Shown piece after piece: positions 1-11,122 of a DNA stretch of 64,000 nt. Origin of the DNA: Escherichia whittamii (GTDB taxonomy: Bacteria; Pseudomonadota; Gammaproteobacteria; Enterobacterales; Enterobacteriaceae); NCBI RefSeq assembly GCF_014836715.1, contig NZ_JACSQI010000018.1, forward strand, positions 1 through 64,000, written 5' to 3'. The notes beneath the pieces were generated by a model that did not search any database, was not told where the DNA came from, and saw only the letters and a list, made by a program, of their open reading frames with translations. The translations under genes were made by a program, and so were the position numbers. The stretch's first letter is position 1. Each line of letters starts with the position of its first letter.

Positions 1-71
1 GGTGATGACGGGATCGAACCGCCGACCCCCTCCTTGTAAGGGAGGTGCTCTCCCAGCTGAGCTAATCACCC
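1..71 (-). tRNA. valT: tRNA-Val (anticodon UAC), 3' end cut by window edge
   Basis: Read on the minus strand the segment starts GGGTGATTAGCTCAGCTGGG and folds as a standard cloverleaf. The anticodon loop is CCTTACAAGG (anticodon TAC) and the T-arm is GGTTCGATCC. The acceptor stem pairs GGGTGAT with ATCACCC. The last five bases (CACCA) lie outside the window, so the gene is partial at its 3' end. It follows tRNA-Lys by 35 bp in the same direction, the arrangement of the E. coli lysT-valT cluster next to cpoB. The symbol is inferred from that position. Confidence 0.96.
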
Positions 72-106
72 GATACTACGCTGGATACTACAACTAACTA
101 TGTTAG

Positions 107-182
107 TGGTGGGTCGTGCAGGATTCGAACCTGCGACCAATTGATTAAAAGTCAACTGCTCTACCAACTGAGCTAACGACCC
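107..182 (-). tRNA. lysT: tRNA-Lys (anticodon UUU)
   Basis: The minus strand reads GGGTCGTTAGCTCAGTTGG at the 5' end, with anticodon loop GACTTTTAATC (anticodon TTT), T-arm GGTTCGAATCC and encoded CCA at the 3' end. It is 76 nt long and complete. It lies just downstream of cpoB on the same strand and is the first tRNA of a Lys/Val cluster that continues past the left window edge. The symbol lysT follows from this position in E. coli. Confidence 0.97.
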
Positions 183-304
183 ACTTTTGCGTTGCTTTTG
201 GTTTGTTTGATATCCCGTGGCAACGGCGGCATATATTACTGATTTCAGACTTGAGCGCAACAAAAATTTCGATGTAGATCACTCAACTGCTTATGATTCG
301 CACG

Positions 305-340
305 ACACGACCAGAAATAATGCGACTTCTGGTCGCGTGT
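305..340 (-). terminator. hairpin downstream of cpoB
   Basis: A 9-bp perfect inverted repeat, CGACCAGAA (308-316) and TTCTGGTCG (327-335), can be extended by flanking ACAC/GTGT pairs past a bulge. It lies immediately after the cpoB stop codon on the minus strand. There is no T-tract, so it may be a Rho-dependent or mRNA-stabilising 3' structure of the tol-pal operon rather than an intrinsic terminator. Confidence 0.4.
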
Positions 341-346
341 TATGCA

Positions 347-1135
347 TTACATGGCGTTCAGACGTTTTTGCGCCTGTTTAGCGCCATCAGTACCAGGGTA
401 TTTACTGATAACCTGCTGATACACGGCTTTTGCTTTCGCGGTGTCACCTTTATCCTGCATGATGACGCCGACTTTAAACATCGCATCTGCAGCCTTTGGT
501 GACTTCGGATAGTTTTTCACCACCGAAGCAAAATAGTACGCCGCATCATCTTTCTTACCCTTGTTGTAGTTTAACTGACCCAGCCAATAATTGGCGTTGG
601 GCAGGTAAGTTGAATCAGGATAATTTTTGATGAAATTCTGAAATGCCACCATCGCATCATCCTGGCGGGATTTATCCTGCACCAGCGCAATAGCTGCATT
701 GTAATCAGTGTTTGCATCGCCGCTTTTCACCGGCGCGCCAGCATTTGCAGTACCTGCATCAGCTGTCGGCGTCGTTGCCGCCGCCCCGCTTTGATCGCCG
801 CTGGTTGATTGTGCCGCTGCGCCACCGCTGCTGAGGCTATCGATCTGCAACAGGATCTGCTTTTGCCGCTCCACGACCTGATTCAGTTGATACTGATTTT
901 CCTGAATTTGACCACGCAGGGAATCAATATCGGACTGATTATCAGAGAGTTGTTGCTGGAGTTGGGTTAAAAGCTGGCTGTGAGCATTAGAAATACGCTC
1001 AAGTTGAGTGACACGGTCTTCGACCGAGCCTGAGCCGACACTACTGATTGGTGCCTGAGCAAAAGCGGCCCAGGGGGCCGCTATACCAACCAGTAACGAC
1101 AGACTCAATAGTTGATGTCTGAAGTTACTGCTCAT
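347..1135 (-). CDS. cpoB: CpoB, periplasmic coordinator of cell division (YbgF)
   Basis: 262-aa exported protein, close to the usual 263 aa. Residues 1-26 are a signal peptide ending AAFA before QAPIS. Residues of about 35-105 are a Gln/Leu-rich coiled coil that in this family trimerises. An Ala/Thr/Gly-rich linker follows, and the C-terminal half (from about 140) has TPR-like repeats with motifs such as NYPDSTYLPNANYWLGQ and KYPGTDGAKQAQ. In E. coli CpoB binds TolA and links PBP1B-LpoB peptidoglycan synthesis to Tol-driven outer-membrane constriction. It is the last gene of the tol-pal operon, 9 bp after pal, followed by the tRNA cluster. Confidence 0.97.
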   Translation of the reverse strand: MSSNFRHQLLSLSLLVGIAAPWAAFAQAPISSVGSGSVEDRVTQLERISNAHSQLLTQLQQQLSDNQSDIDSLRGQIQENQYQLNQVVERQKQILLQIDSLSSGGAAAQSTSGDQSGAAATTPTADAGTANAGAPVKSGDANTDYNAAIALVQDKSRQDDAMVAFQNFIKNYPDSTYLPNANYWLGQLNYNKGKKDDAAYYFASVVKNYPKSPKAADAMFKVGVIMQDKGDTAKAKAVYQQVISKYPGTDGAKQAQKRLNAM

Positions 1136-1144
1136 GCAATTCTC

Positions 1145-1690
<546 letters not shown>

Positions 1691-1700
1691 TTAATTATTA

Positions 1701-2993
1701 TCACAGATACGGCGACCAGGCAGGGAATTTGACCTGTCCATCAGTTGCCGGAAGACGCGCTTTGAAACGCCCATCTGTAGAAACCAAATTCAGCACGGAT
1801 CCCATCCCCTGAGAAGAGCTGTAGATTACCATAGTGCCGTTAGGTGCCAGACTTGGCGTTTCATCCAGGAACGTTGAGGACAGAACTTGTACGCCTCCCG
1901 TTACCAGATCTTGTTTGGCAATGTGCTGCTGCCCACCATTGGAGCTGACCATTACCATAAATTTACCGTCGCTGCTGACATCCGCATCCTGGTTCTGCGA
2001 ACCTTCCCAGGTAATACGTTGCGGCGCACCGCCGTTGATATTCACTTTATAAACCTGCGGACGACCGGCCTGGTCAGAGGTAAAGGCCAGGTTCTGACTG
2101 TCCGGGAACCAGGTCGGTTCGGTGTTGTTGCTGCGACCATCTGTCACCTGACGGATTTGACCAGAGGCTAAATCCATTACGTACAGATTCAGGCTACCGG
2201 TTTTAGACAGCGCGAAAGCCAGTTTGCTGCCGTCTGGCGAGAATGCAGGCGCACCGTTGTGACGCGGGAATGAAGCAACCTGACGCACCGCACCGTTAGC
2301 CAGCGTCTGGATAACCAGCGCGGAACGACCGCTTTCGAAGGTAACATATGCCAGTTTAGAACCGTCCGGTGACCACGCCGGAGACATCAGCGGCTGCGGA
2401 GAACGGTGAACCACAAACTGGTTGTAGCCATCATAGTCAGACACGCGCAACTCATACGGGAACTGGCCGCCATTGGTCTGAACAACATAGGCAATACGGG
2501 TACGGAACGCACCTTTAATGCCGGTCAGTTTTTCAAACACTTCATCACTGGCGGTATGACCAGCGTAACGCAGCCATTGCTTGTTTACTTTGTATGAGTT
2601 CTGAGCAAGTACAGTACCCGGTGCACCGCCGGTATCAACCAGCTGATAAGCGACATTATAAGAACCGTCCGGATTCGGAGTTACCTGACCTACAACGACA
2701 GCGTCAATGCCCAGCGCAGACCATGCAGCCGGTTGAACTTCCTGCGCGCTACCTGGCTGTTGAGGCAGACGAGCGCGATCTAACGGATTAAATTTACCGC
2801 TGTTACGCAAGTCAGCAGCAACGATGCCGCCAATATCTTCAGGTGCCGCACCTGGTCCCGCCCACTGGAATGGAACGACACCAATAGGACGACCGGAATC
2901 TACACCACTGTCGATCACAATGCGGACTTCAGCATGCAGAACTGACGCCCACAGTATGAGAAAACCAAATGCTACTCGTAATGCCTGCTTCAT
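1701..2993 (-). CDS. tolB: TolB, periplasmic beta-propeller of the Tol-Pal system
   Basis: 430 aa from the second of two adjacent ATG codons, the E. coli length. Residues 1-21 form a signal peptide cleaved before EVRIVID, the N-terminal TolA-binding TolB box. An alpha/beta domain follows, then six-bladed WD-like propeller repeats with motifs such as [30 protein letters not shown] and [15 protein letters not shown], which bind Pal. It switches Pal between peptidoglycan-bound and free states. It lies between tolA and pal, 34 bp before pal. Confidence 0.98.
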   Translation of the reverse strand: MKQALRVAFGFLILWASVLHAEVRIVIDSGVDSGRPIGVVPFQWAGPGAAPEDIGGIVAADLRNSGKFNPLDRARLPQQPGSAQEVQPAAWSALGIDAVVVGQVTPNPDGSYNVAYQLVDTGGAPGTVLAQNSYKVNKQWLRYAGHTASDEVFEKLTGIKGAFRTRIAYVVQTNGGQFPYELRVSDYDGYNQFVVHRSPQPLMSPAWSPDGSKLAYVTFESGRSALVIQTLANGAVRQVASFPRHNGAPAFSPDGSKLAFALSKTGSLNLYVMDLASGQIRQVTDGRSNNTEPTWFPDSQNLAFTSDQAGRPQVYKVNINGGAPQRITWEGSQNQDADVSSDGKFMVMVSSNGGQQHIAKQDLVTGGVQVLSSTFLDETPSLAPNGTMVIYSSSQGMGSVLNLVSTDGRFKARLPATDGQVKFPAWSPYL

Positions 2994-3125
2994 CATATCT
3001 CCCTTATCTGGACAGATAGCCCACGATAATTTAGCAGAATGTTAACAAACTCAAATACACAAAACTACCAGAACCCGACGATAACCGGTGTCTGATGTTG
3101 ACCGCCGTGACGCCCAACATCGCGA

Positions 3126-4406
3126 TTACGGTTTGAAGTCCAATGGTGCGTTCTTGAACACTTCATATACTGCCTGGCTTGGTGGTTTTGGGATCTTCGC
3201 AAGTTTAGCTGCTGCCAGTGCAGCCTGACAAAGTGCGGGATCGCCACCTTCAGGTTTGATATCCAGTAACATGCCATCTGGTGCCAGTTTTATGCGCAAC
3301 GTACAGGTTTTACCTGCATAAGACGAAGCATCATAGAACTTACTTTCGATAGCAGATTTAATCTGCCCGGCATAGTTATTGATATCTGCGCCTGATGCGC
3401 CATTGTTTTTAGTATTACCACTCCCGGCAGGCGAAGCATTGTTCCCTTTCGCCCCTCCCCCCGTTTTCGGTGCATTCTTACCAGAGCTTAGTTCACCGAA
3501 AATATCATCTGCCTCTGCGGCAGCTTTTGCTGCAGCCGCTTTTTCAGCTGCTGCTTTTGCCGCTGCCGCTTTTTTGTCTGCGGCGGCTTTTTCTGCAGCG
3601 GCTTTCTTATCAGCGGCAGCCTTTTCAGCAGCCGCTTTTTCTGCCGCTGCTTTTTTCTCGGCTGCGGCTTTCTCTGCGGCTGCTTTCTTATCCGCAGCCG
3701 CCTTTTCAGCAGCCGCTTTCTTCTCAGCTTCTACCTTCGCCTTTTCAGCAGCTTCAGCAGCTGCTTTCTTTCTAGCTTCCGCAGCGGCTGCTTCTGCCGC
3801 TTCCGCTTTCTTCTTCAGCGCCGCTGCAGCTTTGGCGGCTTCGGCCTCAGCTTTTTTCTGCGCTTCTGCTGCGGCTTTGGCGGCTTCTGCTTCTGCTTTT
3901 TTCTTCGCGTCCGCAGCTGCTTTCTTCGCTGCTTCTTCCGCAGCTTTAGCATCCGCTTCGGCCTTCGCTTTAGCATCTGCCGCAGCTTTCGCTGCCGCCT
4001 CTTCCGCTTGTTTTTGCTTTAACTCAGCTTGTTTAGCCGCTTCTTCAGCCTGCTTTTTCTGCTCCTGAGCTGCTAAACGTTCTTTTTCAATTTGCTTCAG
4101 GCGTTCCTGTTCTGCAGCTTGTTTCTCGCGCAACTCTTCAGCAGCCTGCTGCTCCTGTTTCTTACGCTGTTCTTCAGAACGCTGCGCACTTGATTCCTGG
4201 CTTTGCATGCGCTTGTACTGCTCAACTATTGCGCCTGAATCAACCATGACGGCGTCGATGGATGAACCACCGCCGCCACCGGCTGAAGCTTCTATGTTCT
4301 CATCGAACGAACTCCAGATCAGCGCCGCAAATAAAATGATATGCAGCACTGCTGAAATAATTATCGCCCGTTTGAGCTTGTCGTTTTGTTCGGTTGCCTT
4401 TGACAC
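3126..4406 (-). CDS. tolA: TolA, inner-membrane to envelope-spanning Tol protein
   Basis: 426 aa, five more than the 421 aa I recall for K-12. Domain I has one transmembrane helix at about 14-35 with the SHLS-like segment SAVLHIILFAALIW that contacts TolQR. Domain II (about 50-300) is a very long Ala/Lys/Glu helix made of repeats such as KAAAEKAAA and KAAADKKAAA. A Gly/Asn linker leads to domain III (about 330-426), which binds TolB, CpoB and, parasitically, colicins and phage g3p. The extra residues fall in the low-complexity repeats, which are prone to slippage. Confidence 0.98.
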   Translation of the reverse strand: MSKATEQNDKLKRAIIISAVLHIILFAALIWSSFDENIEASAGGGGGSSIDAVMVDSGAIVEQYKRMQSQESSAQRSEEQRKKQEQQAAEELREKQAAEQERLKQIEKERLAAQEQKKQAEEAAKQAELKQKQAEEAAAKAAADAKAKAEADAKAAEEAAKKAAADAKKKAEAEAAKAAAEAQKKAEAEAAKAAAALKKKAEAAEAAAAEARKKAAAEAAEKAKVEAEKKAAAEKAAADKKAAAEKAAAEKKAAAEKAAAEKAAADKKAAAEKAAADKKAAAAKAAAEKAAAAKAAAEADDIFGELSSGKNAPKTGGGAKGNNASPAGSGNTKNNGASGADINNYAGQIKSAIESKFYDASSYAGKTCTLRIKLAPDGMLLDIKPEGGDPALCQAALAAAKLAKIPKPPSQAVYEVFKNAPLDFKP

Positions 4407-4469
4407 TCTCGGTTCCCAAAAACTGTTCGCCTGTTACCCGCTCTCTTAAAGCAAGGGAAACGCAGATGC

Positions 4470-4898
4470 TTAAATAGGCTGCGTCATTAAACCAACCGAT
4501 TTCACACCCGCACTGTGTAACAAGTTCAGCGCTTTAATTATTTCATCGTAAGGCACATCTTTTGCGCCACCGATCAGAAAGACCGTTTTCGGGTTGGCCT
4601 TGAAACGACTGGACACTTCTGCCACCACCTGTTCTGGTGGTAAACGCTCCAGACGATCTTTCTCAACCACCACGGTGTACTGACCAATACCAGACACTTC
4701 AACAATCACAGGCGGATTATCGTTACTGCTCACTGCCTGTGATTCAGTAGCGTCTGGCAGATCGACCTCCACGCTCTGGGTAATAATTGGCGCCGTTGCC
4801 ATAAAGATCAGCAGCAGCACCAGCAGTACGTCCAGCAACGGTACGATGTTGATTTCGGACTTGAGATCGCGACGACCTCGTCCACGCGCTCTGGCCAT
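4470..4898 (-). CDS. tolR: TolR, proton-channel subunit of the Tol motor
   Basis: 142-aa ExbD/TolR family protein. It has an Arg-rich cytoplasmic N-terminus, one membrane helix at about 18-40 with the proton-carrying Asp in IVPLLDVLLVLLLIF, and a periplasmic domain that dimerises and binds peptidoglycan. It lies 3 bp after tolQ and about 60 bp before tolA, consistent with translation from one transcript. With TolQ it uses the proton motive force to energise TolA. Confidence 0.98.
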   Translation of the reverse strand: MARARGRGRRDLKSEINIVPLLDVLLVLLLIFMATAPIITQSVEVDLPDATESQAVSSNDNPPVIVEVSGIGQYTVVVEKDRLERLPPEQVVAEVSSRFKANPKTVFLIGGAKDVPYDEIIKALNLLHSAGVKSVGLMTQPI

Positions 4899-4901
4899 GG
4901 C

Positions 4902-5995
<1,094 letters not shown>

Positions 5996-6144
5996 TTTAC
6001 ATCCCGGTAATGCAACAAAAGTTAGAACTTTTAAACGCTGCTACTATACGCGTGCGATTGAGGTTTGGGAATGAGGGCAAGTTAAGGGAGCGTAAAAATT
6101 TATGGACTGTTGAAGGTCCATAAATTTTTAAAGAGAATTCTGAT

Positions 6145-6438
6145 TTAAAAGAAGAAGAAAATCAGCCCGACAATGAGAACAATATCGGCAAGCAGTGGGC
6201 AAAAAATCCCTTGCCAAAGAACCTTCTGCGGACGAAAACCCACGCCGTGAATTACGCCTGCGCAGACGGCCCACATCAGCAATAATCCATGCCAGATTTC
6301 CAGTTCACTGGTCTTCGCGGCAAAACGTGATGGGTCCCAAAACATACATCCTGCTAACAGAAGTGCCATCACTAAGGAAAGCGCCCGCAAGGGGCGCTTT
6401 TCCATTACCGCATACAACGTTGCGATAATCTTACTCAT
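6145..6438 (-). CDS. ybgE: YbgE, cyd-operon small membrane protein
   Basis: 97-aa protein with three predicted hydrophobic helices (about 15-32, 47-66 and 74-96) and a Phe-rich C-terminus. It belongs to the family found downstream of cydABX. Its ATG overlaps the cydX stop codon (TAATG), showing translational coupling. Its biochemical role is not established; position argues for a link with cytochrome bd-I. Confidence 0.95.
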   Translation of the reverse strand: MSKIIATLYAVMEKRPLRALSLVMALLLAGCMFWDPSRFAAKTSELEIWHGLLLMWAVCAGVIHGVGFRPQKVLWQGIFCPLLADIVLIVGLIFFFF

Positions 6439-6551
6439 TAGCTGTCTTCTTGACCGGCTTTACCTGATTCGACGTGCTCAAGCGCCAGCGCGGTGATTAC
6501 CCCAAACGAACAGGCAAGAAGCGTTCCCAGAATCCATGCGAAATACCACAT
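6438..6551 (-). CDS. cydX: CydX, small subunit of cytochrome bd-I oxidase
   Basis: 37-aa ORF reading MWYFAWILGTLLACSFGVIT and ending GQEDS, one membrane helix with the conserved N-terminal WYFAWILG signature. CydX stabilises the haem d/b595 site of the CydAB oxidase. It starts 14 bp after cydB and its stop overlaps the ybgE start. It is easily missed because of its size. Confidence 0.97.
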   Translation of the reverse strand: MWYFAWILGTLLACSFGVITALALEHVESGKAGQEDS

Positions 6552-6565
6552 TATTAGCTCCTTAC

Positions 6566-7705
6566 TTAGTACAGAGAGTGGGTGTTACGTTCAATGTCTT
6601 CTTTGGTGATACGTCCGAACATTTTCCAGTAACACCAGGTGGTGTAGAGAAGAATGATCGGAACCAGAACCACCGCAACCCAGGTCATAACGTTAAGCGT
6701 CAGCTGGCTGGAAGTTGCATCCCACATTGTCAGACTTGCATTCATCATGGTGCTGGACGGCATCACAAACGGGAACATTGCGACACCGGCAGTCAGGATG
6801 ATGCAGGCCAACGTCAGGGAGGAGAACACAAACGCCCACGCGGCTTTATCCATACGTGCAGTCAGGATGGTCAGCAGCGGCAGAACAACACCCAGCGCCG
6901 GAATAGCCCACAGAATCGGCATATTGTTGAAGTTCACCAACCATGCGCCAGCTTCACGAACCACTTCTTTATTCAGCGGGTTAGAGGCTGCGTAATGGTC
7001 CATTGTCGATTTCACGACATAACCATCGATACCGTACATCACCCATACACCAGCCAGTGCGAAGCACACCAGTGTCACCAGCGCCGCCACCTGAGCCGTT
7101 GCACGGGTACGCAGGTGCAGTTCGCCCACGGTACGCATTTGCAGATAGGTTGCGCCCTGAGTGATGATCATCCCGACGCTCACCACACCAGCCAGCAGGC
7201 CGAACGGATTAAGCAGCTGGAAGAAGTTACCGGTGTAGTACAGACGCAGATATTCATCCACGTTGAACGGTACGCCCTGCAACAGGTTACCGAACGCCAC
7301 GCCAATCACCAGCGGCGGAACGAAGCTACCAATGAAGATGCCCCAGTCCCACATGTTGCGCCAACGGGTGTCTTCAATCTTGGAACGATAATCAAAACCG
7401 ACCGGACGGAAGAACAAAGACGCCAGCACGAGGATCATCGCGACATAGAAGCCGGAGAACGCAGCGGCATAGACCATCGGCCAGGCAGCAAACAGCGCGC
7501 CGCCCGCGGTGATAAGCCAAACCTGGTTACCGTCCCAGTGTGGTGCGATGGAGTTAATCATAATTCGACGCTCGGTGTCGTTACGACCGAGGAAACGGGT
7601 GAGCATGCCCACCCCCATGTCGAAACCGTCAGTGACTGCAAAACCAATCAGCAGAATGCCAACCAGCAGCCACCAGATAAAACGCAATACTTCATAATCG
7701 ATCAT
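6566..7705 (-). CDS. cydB: CydB, cytochrome bd-I ubiquinol oxidase subunit II
   Basis: 379-aa integral membrane protein starting MIDYEVLRFIWWLLVG, with about nine hydrophobic helices and the family motifs ADGFDMG-like TDGFDMGVGM and NSIAPHWDGNQVWL. Together with CydA it forms the high-affinity quinol oxidase used at low oxygen. It follows cydA by 15 bp and is followed by cydX. Length and motifs are complete. Confidence 0.98.
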   Translation of the reverse strand: MIDYEVLRFIWWLLVGILLIGFAVTDGFDMGVGMLTRFLGRNDTERRIMINSIAPHWDGNQVWLITAGGALFAAWPMVYAAAFSGFYVAMILVLASLFFRPVGFDYRSKIEDTRWRNMWDWGIFIGSFVPPLVIGVAFGNLLQGVPFNVDEYLRLYYTGNFFQLLNPFGLLAGVVSVGMIITQGATYLQMRTVGELHLRTRATAQVAALVTLVCFALAGVWVMYGIDGYVVKSTMDHYAASNPLNKEVVREAGAWLVNFNNMPILWAIPALGVVLPLLTILTARMDKAAWAFVFSSLTLACIILTAGVAMFPFVMPSSTMMNASLTMWDATSSQLTLNVMTWVAVVLVPIILLYTTWCYWKMFGRITKEDIERNTHSLY

Positions 7706-7720
7706 TTGACGACTCCTGTC

Positions 7721-9289
7721 TTAGCGTGCCGGCTGAGTAGTCGTGGAAGACTGCTCAAAGTGATAGCGACCGGTTTTCAGGCTGCTTGGGCCAAGGCGTG
7801 CAAATTTGAACATTAAGAACAATTCTGCCACCAGGAACAGGGTATACAGACCGCAAATCAGTACCATCGAGAAGATGAGGTCGCCTGCGGTCAGTGACGA
7901 GTTCGCCACGGCGGTAGGCAGCACTTCACCGATAGCCCACGGTTGGCGACCATATTCAGCAACGAACCAGCCAGCTTCTACAGCAATCCACGGCAGCGGC
8001 ATACCGTACAGCGCGGCGCGCAGCAGCCATTTTTTCTCGCCAATACGATTGCGGATGACACTCCAGAAGGAAAGCGCAATGATTGCCAGCAGCAGGAAGC
8101 CACACGCCACCATGATACGGAACGCGAAGTACAGCGGCGCTACACGCGGAATGGAGTCTTTGGTTGCCTGTTGAATCTGCGCTTCAGTCGCATCAGCCAC
8201 ATTCGGCGTATAGCGTTTCAGCAGCAGACCGTAGCCAAGGTCTTTCTTCATACTATTGAACTGGTCACGGACAGCCTGGTCGGTAGAACCAGAACGCAGT
8301 TGCTCGAGCAGAGAGTATGCCTTCATCCCGTTACGGATGCGTTCTTCATGCTGCACCATCAGCTCTTTCAGGCCGATAACCGGTGTATCCACGGAACGCG
8401 TTGCGATAATACCCAGAGCGTAAGGGATCTGGATCGCAAATTTGTTCGTCTGCTCATCCTGATCAGGAATACCGAACAGAGTAAAGGCAGCAGGCGCAGG
8501 TTGAGTTTCCCACTCGGCTTCAATTGCAGCCAGTTTGGTTTTCTGCACGTCGCCCATTTCGTAACCAGATTCATCACCCAGAACAATAACAGACAGAACG
8601 GCAGCCATACCGAAGCTGGCAGCGATAGCAAAGGAGCGTTTTGCGAAGGCGAAGTCACGGCCTTTCAGCATATACCATGCGCTGATACCGAGGATGAACA
8701 TCGCGCCAGTCACATAACCAGACGCTACAGTGTGAACGAATTTCACCTGAGCAACCGGGTTAAGCACCAGCTCGGAGAAGCTCACCATCTCCATACGCAT
8801 GGTTTCGAAATTGAAATCCGACGCGATTGGGTTTTGCATCCAGCCGTTCGCGACCAGAATCCACAGAGCGGACAGGTTTGAACCGAGCGCCACCAGCCAG
8901 GTGACACACATATGCTGAACTTTACCCAGACGATCCCAACCGAAGAAGAACAGACCTACAAAGGTGGATTCGAGGAAGAAGGCCATCAGACCTTCGATTG
9001 CCAGCGGCGCACCGAAGATATCCCCTACATAGTGGGAATAGTAAGACCAGTTAGTCCCGAACTGGAACTCCATGGTCAGACCGGTTGCCACGCCCAGAGC
9101 GAAGTTGATACCAAACAACTTGCCCCAGAACTTGGTCATATCTTTATAAATCTGTTTGCCGGAAAGGACGTAGACCGTTTCCATAATGGCCAGCAGGAAC
9201 GCCATACCGAGCGTCAGTGGCACAAAAAGGAAGTGGTACATCGCGGTCAAGGCAAACTGTAAGCGCGACAGTTCGACTATATCTAACAT
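7721..9289 (-). CDS. cydA: CydA, cytochrome bd-I ubiquinol oxidase subunit I
   Basis: 522 aa from the second of two adjacent ATG codons ([12 protein letters not shown]), which has the better spacing to AAGGAG. Haem ligand His19 is in [10 protein letters not shown]. The Q-loop quinol-binding region lies between helices 6 and 7 (about residues 240-380). It carries haems b558, b595 and d and oxidises ubiquinol with reduction of O2 to water. It is the first gene of cydABX-ybgE and is preceded by a long regulatory region with an FNR box. Confidence 0.98.
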   Translation of the reverse strand: MLDIVELSRLQFALTAMYHFLFVPLTLGMAFLLAIMETVYVLSGKQIYKDMTKFWGKLFGINFALGVATGLTMEFQFGTNWSYYSHYVGDIFGAPLAIEGLMAFFLESTFVGLFFFGWDRLGKVQHMCVTWLVALGSNLSALWILVANGWMQNPIASDFNFETMRMEMVSFSELVLNPVAQVKFVHTVASGYVTGAMFILGISAWYMLKGRDFAFAKRSFAIAASFGMAAVLSVIVLGDESGYEMGDVQKTKLAAIEAEWETQPAPAAFTLFGIPDQDEQTNKFAIQIPYALGIIATRSVDTPVIGLKELMVQHEERIRNGMKAYSLLEQLRSGSTDQAVRDQFNSMKKDLGYGLLLKRYTPNVADATEAQIQQATKDSIPRVAPLYFAFRIMVACGFLLLAIIALSFWSVIRNRIGEKKWLLRAALYGMPLPWIAVEAGWFVAEYGRQPWAIGEVLPTAVANSSLTAGDLIFSMVLICGLYTLFLVAELFLMFKFARLGPSSLKTGRYHFEQSSTTTQPAR

Positions 9290-9625
9290 CATGACTCCTT
9301 GCTCATCGCATGAAGACTCCGAGAGTGAACCCCGTTAGAAAGGGTCACACGCATGCCCCAATACAAATGTATTTGCTCGCCCCTATCGTTGCCACTTCAT
9401 CAAAAGAGGAAAAGACAATGATAAAAAGTTACAAATATGTTAATGAATAAACCAAATTGATCCCGCAATTATATTACGCTGCAAAATCCTTACAATAAAC
9501 AGGTTTTTATTGAGCAAATTTGCATTTTTCGACAGTGATCAATTTATAGCGAAATTGTCACTACCCCACCAATTTGATCTACAACAATTTATCGCATTTT
9601 ACTGATTTTTTTCAAGATTTAAAAA

Positions 9626-9639
9626 TTGATTTATATCAA
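9626..9639. promoter_or_regulatory. FNR binding site upstream of cydA
   Basis: TTGAT-TTAT-ATCAA is a perfect match to the FNR consensus TTGATNNNNATCAA. It lies about 340 bp upstream of the cydA start codon, within the expected cyd promoter region. FNR is known to repress cydAB under strict anaerobiosis. The match is seen directly; occupancy is inferred. Confidence 0.75.
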
Positions 9640-10398
9640 AATCAATCAAATATGTTAATCACATGTAAACTATAGATTACTGATGATTTTATTGTTAATT
9701 TATTGTGATATATAAGTGCAAAATATTTATCCACCAGGAAAGATATAGATAAAAAACCAGTACTTTATTTAACAAAAGCACCTTGCCGACTTTTTATAAT
9801 ACTAATTGATTAGATTAGCCAATTTGTTTTCATTTTACATAACATATTTTTATCAAAGTTAATTGATTGTTGTCTTTATGAGCACCAATCTTTATCCCCG
9901 GAATGTTATTGTTTTCTTGCTAATAATCACATTAAAGGATTGATTTGTAGATTGCAGGGAGAAGAAAAGAAAATTTTTAAGCGAAATTGCATCTGATATA
10001 AGTATTTTTCCATTCTTATATTCAACGAACAGCTCAGTGACCCAACACCAAACAACATGAGATTCAATAACTAAGTTTATCCTGTGTTGTTATATGTAAA
10101 TTATTTTTATTAGCCCAACTGCAAGGCGAGACAATGAAACGGTATTATATCTGAACGTTATTGAACACCAGCCCCCTCTAAGTAATACGCTCGACTGGTC
10201 CAGAATAATCATTTCATTAGAGATGATTAATTATGTCCAATGAATAGCCCCCCCAAATGAGTTATTAACCATTTGTTACTTTCAACATTACCGTTACAAT
10301 TCTATGTTAATACGGCAGTAAATTGTATTAATAATGCACAGCCAACTTTATGGAACTGCTTTTATAACCAGCCCACTCTCACAAAAATGCAAATCAGA

Positions 10399-10421
10399 TG
10401 TTGATCACAAATATATCAACA
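10399..10421. promoter_or_regulatory. inverted repeat upstream of glmS, possible operator
   Basis: TGTTGAT and ATCAACA form perfect 7-bp arms separated by 9 bp, about 250 bp upstream of glmS. The size suits a dimeric regulator such as the LysR-type protein of this island. The sequence around GATCACAAATATATCAA is also loosely FNR/CRP-like, so the identity of the binding protein is open. Confidence 0.35.
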
Positions 10422-10672
10422 CATTAAATCAATATAATTTGAAAAATTAAAATCAATAACAGCCATATATGTAAATAGTTGAAATAACTGTCATATTTAA
10501 AGCAACCACATAAACAAGCATTTTTCGAAAAATATTTTGAAAATAGATCAATTGCAACCTGACGACAGGACAAAGACACTCCAGTGTTATTAATCATGTG
10601 CCGCAGAAAACGGCCATAAATACGACGTGTGTAACTTATTTTACCCTCTCTCTGTCTTACAAAGGATTCCCC

Positions 10673-11122
10673 ATGAAGAAAGCAACACTTGTGCTGGGCG
10701 TTATTGGTGCCGACTGCCATGCAGTTGGCAATAAAGTTCTGGATCGCGTTTTTACTTCCCACGACTTCAGAGTCATTAACCTGGGCGTAATGGTCAGCCA
10801 GGATGAATATATTGATGCCGCCATTGAAACTGGCGCTGACGCGATAGTGGTTTCCTCTATCTATGGACATGGTGATATCGACTGTCTGGGCATGCGTGAA
10901 CGCTGCATCGAACGTGGACTTGGCGACATTCTGCTCTATGTAGGCGGTAACCTGGTGGTGGGTAAACATGACTTCGCCGACGTGGAAATCAAATTCAAAG
11001 AGATGGGTTTTGACCGCGTCTTCGCCCCCAGTCATGACTTAGAAGATGTCTGCCAGCTGATGGCCAACGATATCAACCAGCGTCATGGTGTTGAAACACG
11101 TATTTTCGAAGAGGCCATCTGA
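10673..11122 (+). CDS. glmS: glutamate mutase small (B12-binding) subunit
   Basis: 149 aa from the ATG preceded by AAAGGA at 6 bp spacing. An upstream in-frame ATG is not used because the family begins KKATLVLGVIGAD. The cobalamin-binding motif DxHxxG is Asp14-Cys-His16-Ala-Val-Gly19, and SxL and GG loops follow (VVSSIYGHG, YVGGNLVVG). With GlmE it carries adenosylcobalamin and converts L-glutamate to (2S,3S)-3-methylaspartate, the first step of the methylaspartate route of glutamate fermentation. Its stop overlaps the glmL start by one base. It is also called mutS or mamA, but is unrelated to the mismatch protein MutS. Confidence 0.95.
   Translation: MKKATLVLGVIGADCHAVGNKVLDRVFTSHDFRVINLGVMVSQDEYIDAAIETGADAIVVSSIYGHGDIDCLGMRERCIERGLGDILLYVGGNLVVGKHDFADVEIKFKEMGFDRVFAPSHDLEDVCQLMANDINQRHGVETRIFEEAI

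Larger units (their letters stand above)
9290..10672. promoter_or_regulatory. cydA / glmS divergent intergenic region (1.38 kb, AT-rich)
   Basis: No coding sequence is supported here. The cydA-proximal part (to about 9720) holds the cyd control region; E. coli cydAB is known to be controlled by ArcA and FNR, and stretches such as GTTAATTTATTGT resemble ArcA sites. The rest (about 9720-10672) is very AT-rich and must contain the promoter of the glmS operon. An inverted repeat at 10399-10421 stands out in it. The 68-codon-plus antisense reading frame crossing into glmS has no recognisable product. Confidence 0.7.

Noticed and set aside
66..263. 65-codon minus-strand frame across the tRNA genes
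   Set aside because: It reads through tRNA-Lys; the tRNA structure explains the sequence.
3379..4068. 229-codon Ala/Ser/Phe-repeat open frame on the plus strand
   Set aside because: It is the complement of the TolA Ala/Lys repeat region; the repeats create the open frame.
6536..7816. 426-codon plus-strand open frame
   Set aside because: Antisense to cydB and the end of cydA, low-complexity His/Gln composition, no homology; shadow frame.
7943..8881. 312-codon plus-strand open frame
   Set aside because: Antisense to cydA with no recognisable domain and shadow-type composition.
10424..11035. 203-codon minus-strand open frame upstream of and into glmS
   Set aside because: Half of it is antisense to glmS and the rest is AT-rich non-coding DNA; no recognisable product.
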